Shown here one piece after another: positions 59,711 through 64,000 of a DNA stretch of 64,000 nucleotides (positions are counted from its first letter, which is position 1; each line of letters starts with the position of its first letter). The notes below the pieces were generated by a model. The model did not search any database and was not told the DNA's origin. It saw only the letters and a program-made list of their open reading frames with translations. The stretch comes from Daedaleopsis sinensis. Its lineage: Eukaryota > Basidiomycota > Agaricomycetes > Polyporales > Polyporaceae. The DNA lies in NCBI GenBank assembly GCA_033807695.1, contig CM066303.1, positions 2,356,001-2,420,000 of the forward strand. Direction: 5' to 3'. A program made the position numbers and the translations under genes.

Positions 59711-60091
59711 GACGATGCACCGAGGAGACCGTTTCCTTTCTGCCGTTTGTATCCTAATCCCAATGGCACGAGACCGCGTTCTGTAGCAGATGAATATGCG
59801 ATGACATCGAATTCTGCGAATATTTATACATGTTCAAGCCCTTGCTCTTCTTGATGACGCAGTGGAGCTTTGCGCCTATACAATGGCCACTCTTGTACGG
59901 TCCTGTGTCTGTACCTGACTGTCGAGGAAGACAGATTTTCAGCACAATAGTAGATTACTATTACTTGGCATAGATACATTCGCGGTACATAATGGACACG
60001 GCAAGTTTGGAGGCTGCATAGGATGATTTCTAAGTGGACACTCGCATAGGCCGAAGCTAGACCAGCAACAGCGAAACAGAAGTCAGTGCGC
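59711..60091. other. intergenic between convergent DUF6534 and PIN-like genes
   Basis: About 380 bp between two converging stops. No gene recognised. Confidence 0.45.
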
Positions 60092-62296
60092 TTAAGGGAC
60101 AAAGCTAGTCAGCCACAGCACCATCTTCCGAACAGATGTCAATACTTACGCAGAGGAGATGAGCATGAAGATGTCTAGACGCAGATAGGATCAGAATCGA
60201 CGACGCTCGGAGATTCGTGTGCACAAACTCACATTGGACAAGCAAGAACGCCTGTATGCGGTTCGGCTTCAGCAAATCGCAGTCTGCCAACAGAACACGA
60301 CTACGCACCGACAGAGTGTCCACGTTCCCATCGGGCGCATAGAGCGAAGAGACAATCATCTGGCTGCAAACACCCACGTGCCTAGCGTCAGTAACCCCGC
60401 GCCCACGGCCGCGTCCACGCGCCACACCGCCCACCCGCGTGCGCGCAGGCGACAGCGCAGGACGACGAGAAGCCGCGAAGAGAAGAAGAAGAAGGGGACT
60501 TACTTGACGGCGGCGGGCGTACCGCTCAGCAGCATGGCGACGAACTTCTCCGCCTTCGCGTCCGCGGGTATGAGCCTGCTGCGGACCATCGCCTGGACCA
60601 TTGCCACCCCAATGACCGGCAGCAGCACCATTTTGGCCGCGGCCACGAGCAGCATGGCCATGATCGGCAGGCGCGACAGCGGATGGGGCATCTTTATCCG
60701 GCCAAACGAGGCCCCCAGGAGGATCAGGGTCATCGGCACCGCGATGGTGTCGACGAATTGAGCTGTGGATCGAGTCGGTGTTAATGCTCGGCGGATGACG
60801 TAGCGCGAACGGCCTCCGCGGCGCAAGCAAGTGCTGTATGGGAGGTGCACGCGTACCTGTATCCATGACGAATGCAAGGGGAGGACGTCCGTCCGGACCA
60901 TGCCAGTTGGGGCCGCCCTGCGCAGTCGCGTCGACGAAGAGAGCCTTGAGAGGCGTGACCAGGGCGATTGGCAGCGAGATGGCGAGCGAGATCGTCACCG
61001 GCTTGACGAGCGCAGACAGCGGCCTGAGCAGCTTCTGCCACCAGGTCCTCGGCTCGTCGACCTCATACCTCTGCAGCGCAGCGACCGCGACCGGGTCCTC
61101 CAGGGAATGAATGGAGTGAACCGAGTGGATCGGGGTCGTCGCGGCGATAGAGCGGACACTAGGAGACATGGGATAACCGCGCCACGGGGACGAAGGTGCG
61201 GTGGCAAAGCCCGGCGTAGGTGGAACGGACATCCGCATGGGGGTGGGAGGCACCGAGGCCCGCAGGGGCGTACGCGGAATCTCGATAGTGAGACGGCCAG
61301 ATCTGACTCGCGACACTGCGGGCTCGAGTAACGTCCTCGGAGTGAGCTGGACATCGGGATCTTCGGCTGCGTCGGCCACTGGCACAACCACGATCCTAGG
61401 CACGCTGAGGGCGGAATGCTCGAGGGTCTCGACGGACGACTGGTCCTCCTTCTCGCTTTTGGTAGAAAACGCTTCTTCGATTGTCTTGGCAGCTTCTGAG
61501 GGGAGAGGCGGGGGAGCGGCGATTTGCAGACGTAAGGCGCGGGCGACCAAACTGCCAATAGGCTTTGCCTTCCACGAAACGCGGCGCTCGGCGTCTTCGC
61601 CTTGAGGTACCCCTGGAAGGTAATCCCACGATAGGGAGTACGCTGCGCCGCACATCCAGAACACGATGTGGTAGCAGACCGTGAATATTGAGACGTAAGA
61701 CACTCCAACTGGCGCGCGAGATCAGTGCCAATTGAGAGGAAGCGGGGGAGTAGAGCATACGAGCAGGGTCCATTGCAGGGTTGAACGGAGGTTGCTGCAT
61801 CACCGACATGACTATTGCGTTCGCTGTTCGAGAGTGGCGTGCGTGAGACTGGGCATCTCATTCAGAAATGAGGACACACTGACGGAGGTTTCCCCAGTTG
61901 CTCATGCCGGTCATGATCACGATGCCTTGCCAGAAGTTCCTAGGGACGTAACACACTTCCCGGATCATCATACCCAGAACGAACCCGATGAGCTGGTACA
62001 CGCCGGCAATGAGAAACATGGGGCCCAGAGCCGACACATTGGCCGGCGTGAAGGACGGGACGATGTTGGCGAAGATCAGCGCGGGCAGCGCGACGTTCAT
62101 GCTGATGATGGACGCGCCGCGCGATGCAGCGGGAGGGAACATGTCCATCCTCACCAGCACGTAGCCGCAAATGAGGGCGGCGAACCTGCCGAAAATCAAA
62201 ACAAGCCACGAAGTCACATGGTAGGGCGAGGACCACGTACGTTTTTATGAGAGGCATGACGCCCGCATAAATGAGAAAGGCTGCAGACACAGCCAT
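60092..62296 (-). CDS. PIN-like transporter, auxin efflux carrier (Mem_trans) family
   Basis: Ten-helix membrane carrier, probably in the ER membrane like other fungal members; substrate unknown. The start at 62294-62296 gives MAVSAAFLIYAGVMPLIKT, joined over a GTACGT..CGGCAG intron to FAALICGYVLVRMDMFPPAA. Then SIISMNVALPALIFANIVPS, FLIAGVYQLIGFVLGMMI, FWQGIVIMTGMSNWGNL, and VGVSYVSIFTVCYHIVFWMC. A long cytosolic loop of ~270 residues, rich in PPTP motifs, separates the halves. The second half has RPLSALVKPVTISLAISLPI, AQFVDTIAVPMTLILLGASF, LVAAAKMVLLPVIGVAMVQA, QMIVSSLYAPDG and IFMLISSA. Stop at 60092-60094 follows a modelled last intron and is less certain than the rest. Confidence 0.87.
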
Positions 62297-62362
62297 GGGC
62301 GACGGGTGTTCGAGGTGGGGAGCTTGAGCGAGTACTTTCTGAGCTTGGAGAGATCGAGGCCA

Positions 62363-62369
62363 TATATAC
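62363..62369 (-). promoter_or_regulatory. TATA-like box of PIN-like transporter
   Basis: Minus-strand GTATATATGG about 65 bp upstream of the modelled start at 62296. Confidence 0.45.
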
Positions 62370-63201
62370 TGGTGGATGTTTGACACTGTTAACCGGACCC
62401 GTACGCAAACTCACTGCTTCCACGCGAGGGCCAACACGAACAGACCATACAGCCAATTGCGTGACGATCGTCTTCATGGACAGTAAATTGCCTTCCTACG
62501 CGGGCTAGCCCAGTCGCGTCGAAGAGCGTGCCGGAGCCTTGAACGGAGTGGGTTCACTTTGTGTGCGGCGAGGATCGTCCCATCGTCCCGTTCCGCACCA
62601 TGCGTGATCCGTGTCCTGCCGTGAAGAACAGTTACAACGAAGTGAGCGCATTGATGCTTCTGAGCAAAATCTGCGAAATGTACCTGCGGGTGCGGGATTT
62701 CTGCTGCTTCTCGATGCATTTATTGACGAAGTCTGAAAGTCTGTCGGGTTTGATCTGTTGACCGCAAGGTACATAGGCAGCCAATATAGCCCGAATCCAA
62801 GAATGGCAGTACGCTCGCTCAATCGCGGTTTTATAGGAGGCACGATGGCGAAGGGGGGTGACTGAACCTTGTCACTTTCGAGTAACTTCGCACGTCCGCG
62901 CTAGTCGCTGCGGGCGCAGCGGTGTAGTGCCCTATTAATGATTGAAGTACTCTTTTTAAAGTGTCGCTCCGTCGGTCGGTCCGGTCCTGGCAGCCTGCCA
63001 ACGTACAACTGCATACGGTCGATGTGGAGCAGAGCAGCGTCAGAGAGTCTTTAGTGCTGAAGTCGACACGCCTTCACGACGTGCATAGCGGCGCTGTATA
63101 CTGATGGGTATGATATAGCTTGAAACCATCACTAATACTGGAGAGAAAAGGGTCAGTGATGGAACGACAGGAAGCCAGAACACGCACAACATTGCCACAA
63201 G
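62370..63201. other. intergenic between PIN-like and SRPBCC genes
   Basis: About 830 bp with no recognisable gene. Minus-strand frames at 62214-62843 overlap the promoter side of the transporter and carry no domain. Confidence 0.45.
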
Positions 63202-63852
63202 TTAAGACGACGGTCGGACTCCTTCTGCTCGTTGCTGCAATGCGTCTACCATACTCTGCGAGCAGTCACGAATCGTCCCACCCATAAAGCCCTTGATGAC
63301 GTAGCCCGAAGCTCCCCCGAACGCGCTCCGCATCTCGAGGTGCGTCTTGTTGTTCGCGGTCGAGCTGAGGGCTATAGCTGTCTCTGCCCGAAACAGGGCC
63401 GGAACGCGTCCACCGCCCCAAGTGATCCTATGAGTTTCACTGTCGACTACGCTGACTTGCTCGTAGCCAATGGTGGGTTTCTTGGTCGAGTCCATGGAAG
63501 GGGGCATCTGCATCGCCAGTGCCATGGTGCCACCCGCACGGAAGGCGGGATCGGTGAGGGGTTCGTGCGACGAAGCATCGACCATAACGGCAGACCGGCT
63601 ACGAGAGCCATATCAGAGGCTCATAGTTCACATACACATCGACTGGAGGAGCGCACAGGAATGGATTCCTATCGGAGAAATATCAGTTCGCTTGGCCTTT
63701 TTCATTGACTAGGAGGAGGCAATGGCTTACCATTCAGGGTACGAAGGGAGGTCAGTTAGAACGCTCCACACTTGGTCGACTGTCGCGTCGATGTCGCGTA
63801 CTATGCTGTACTCGACAACACTGCAAAAAGCTGGCGGGGGCAAGTTAGTCAT
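63202..63852 (-). CDS. SRPBCC (START-like / polyketide cyclase-type) small protein
   Basis: Small protein with the START/Bet v1-like hydrophobic-pocket fold; ligand unknown. The start at 63850-63852 gives MTNLPPPAFCSVVEYSIVRD-IDATVDQVWSVLTDLPSYPEW, the typical first strand and helix of SRPBCC proteins (the conserved VW..L.D...Y..W). Two introns follow: W-NPFLCAPPVDV then RSAVMVDASSHEPLTD. The last exon has VVDSETHRITWGGGRVPALF, RAETAIALSS, THLEMRSAFGGASGYVIKGF and the C-terminal helix SQSMVDALQQRA, stop at 63202-63204. About 165 residues, complete. It could bind a lipid or aromatic; nothing nearby fixes the ligand. Confidence 0.82.
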
Positions 63853-64000
63853 GGTGTATGGGTGCGGTAGTGACGATCGAGGTCCGACCTTGAATATAAG
63901 TTAAGTAACGGGCAGGTAACGGGCATCTTAACAGCTATCAGCGCGAGATTACACACTCGTTCGGCATCCGCATCTCCAGCCGCCGGGACGCGTACGTCGC
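63853..64000. other. window end, promoter side of SRPBCC gene
   Basis: About 150 bp upstream of the SRPBCC start. A minus-strand TTATATTC about 45 bp upstream may serve as its TATA element. The next gene is outside the window. Confidence 0.4.

Noticed and set aside
60092..62296. Reading the auxin efflux carrier family gene as evidence for auxin transport
   Set aside because: PIN-like Mem_trans proteins are widespread in fungi without shown auxin transport; only the family can be supported.

Overview
The window is eukaryotic and almost certainly from a mushroom-forming basidiomycete (Agaricomycetes, Polyporales-like). The evidence is dense short spliceosomal introns (mostly 50-65 nt, GT..CTRAY..YAG), exons as small as 5-18 nt, a gpd gene split in its dinucleotide-binding loop, a Set2 methyltransferase, a Zn2Cys6 regulator, several P450s, GMC oxidoreductases and three copies of a membrane-protein family (DUF6534) typical of basidiomycetes. 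No operons, CRISPR arrays, rRNA or convincing tRNA genes are visible. Splice structures were worked out by eye. Gene ends are reasonably firm; every intron boundary is a model.

Layout. 0-6.2 kb: an ALDH3-type fatty aldehyde dehydrogenase with a GC-AG intron directly in front of its catalytic Cys, an APH-fold kinase-like gene, a gene-poor stretch, and a broken 3' remnant of a GMC alcohol oxidase. 6.3-17.8 kb: a Zn2Cys6 transcription factor, a P450 pseudogene, a DUF1365 protein, a small unknown Glu/Arg-rich protein, and an intact P450. The pseudogene and the intact P450 are arms of a ~1.6 kb inverted segmental duplication that includes the 3' flank. 18-27 kb: mitochondrial aconitase and a large Ras-type GEF, both on the minus strand. 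29.7-31.1 kb: gpd, with TATA box and a 5-nt exon.

31.7-33.8 kb is a nested mobile-element insertion. A 5'-truncated LINE-type retrotransposon carries RNase H and a Cys/His segment, a 14-nt poly(T) marking its minus-strand 3' end, and a perfect 15-nt target-site duplication. It sits inside a short TIR element with 24-nt matching ends that begin and end in TA. 33.9-46.8 kb: an intact GMC oxidoreductase, a DUF6534 membrane protein, a second intact P450, and a second DUF6534 gene. 47.2-52.7 kb: RPA49 and SET2, divergent over a 337-bp shared promoter. 53.2-56.6 kb: a tandem pair of F-box-like paralogues. 57.5-64 kb: a third DUF6534 gene, a PIN-like (auxin efflux carrier family) transporter and a small SRPBCC protein.

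Housekeeping genes (aconitase, gpd, RPA49, SET2, RasGEF) are interspersed with fast-evolving accessory families (P450, GMC, DUF6534, F-box, APH). The P450/DUF1365/Zn2Cys6/GMC-remnant stretch at 5.8-17.8 kb has the look of a small oxidative-metabolism locus reshaped by duplication and decay, but no backbone enzyme of a secondary-metabolite pathway is present. I found no clear undescribed system. The most informative structures are the nested element, the inverted P450 duplication, and the micro-exons shared by the two intact P450s.
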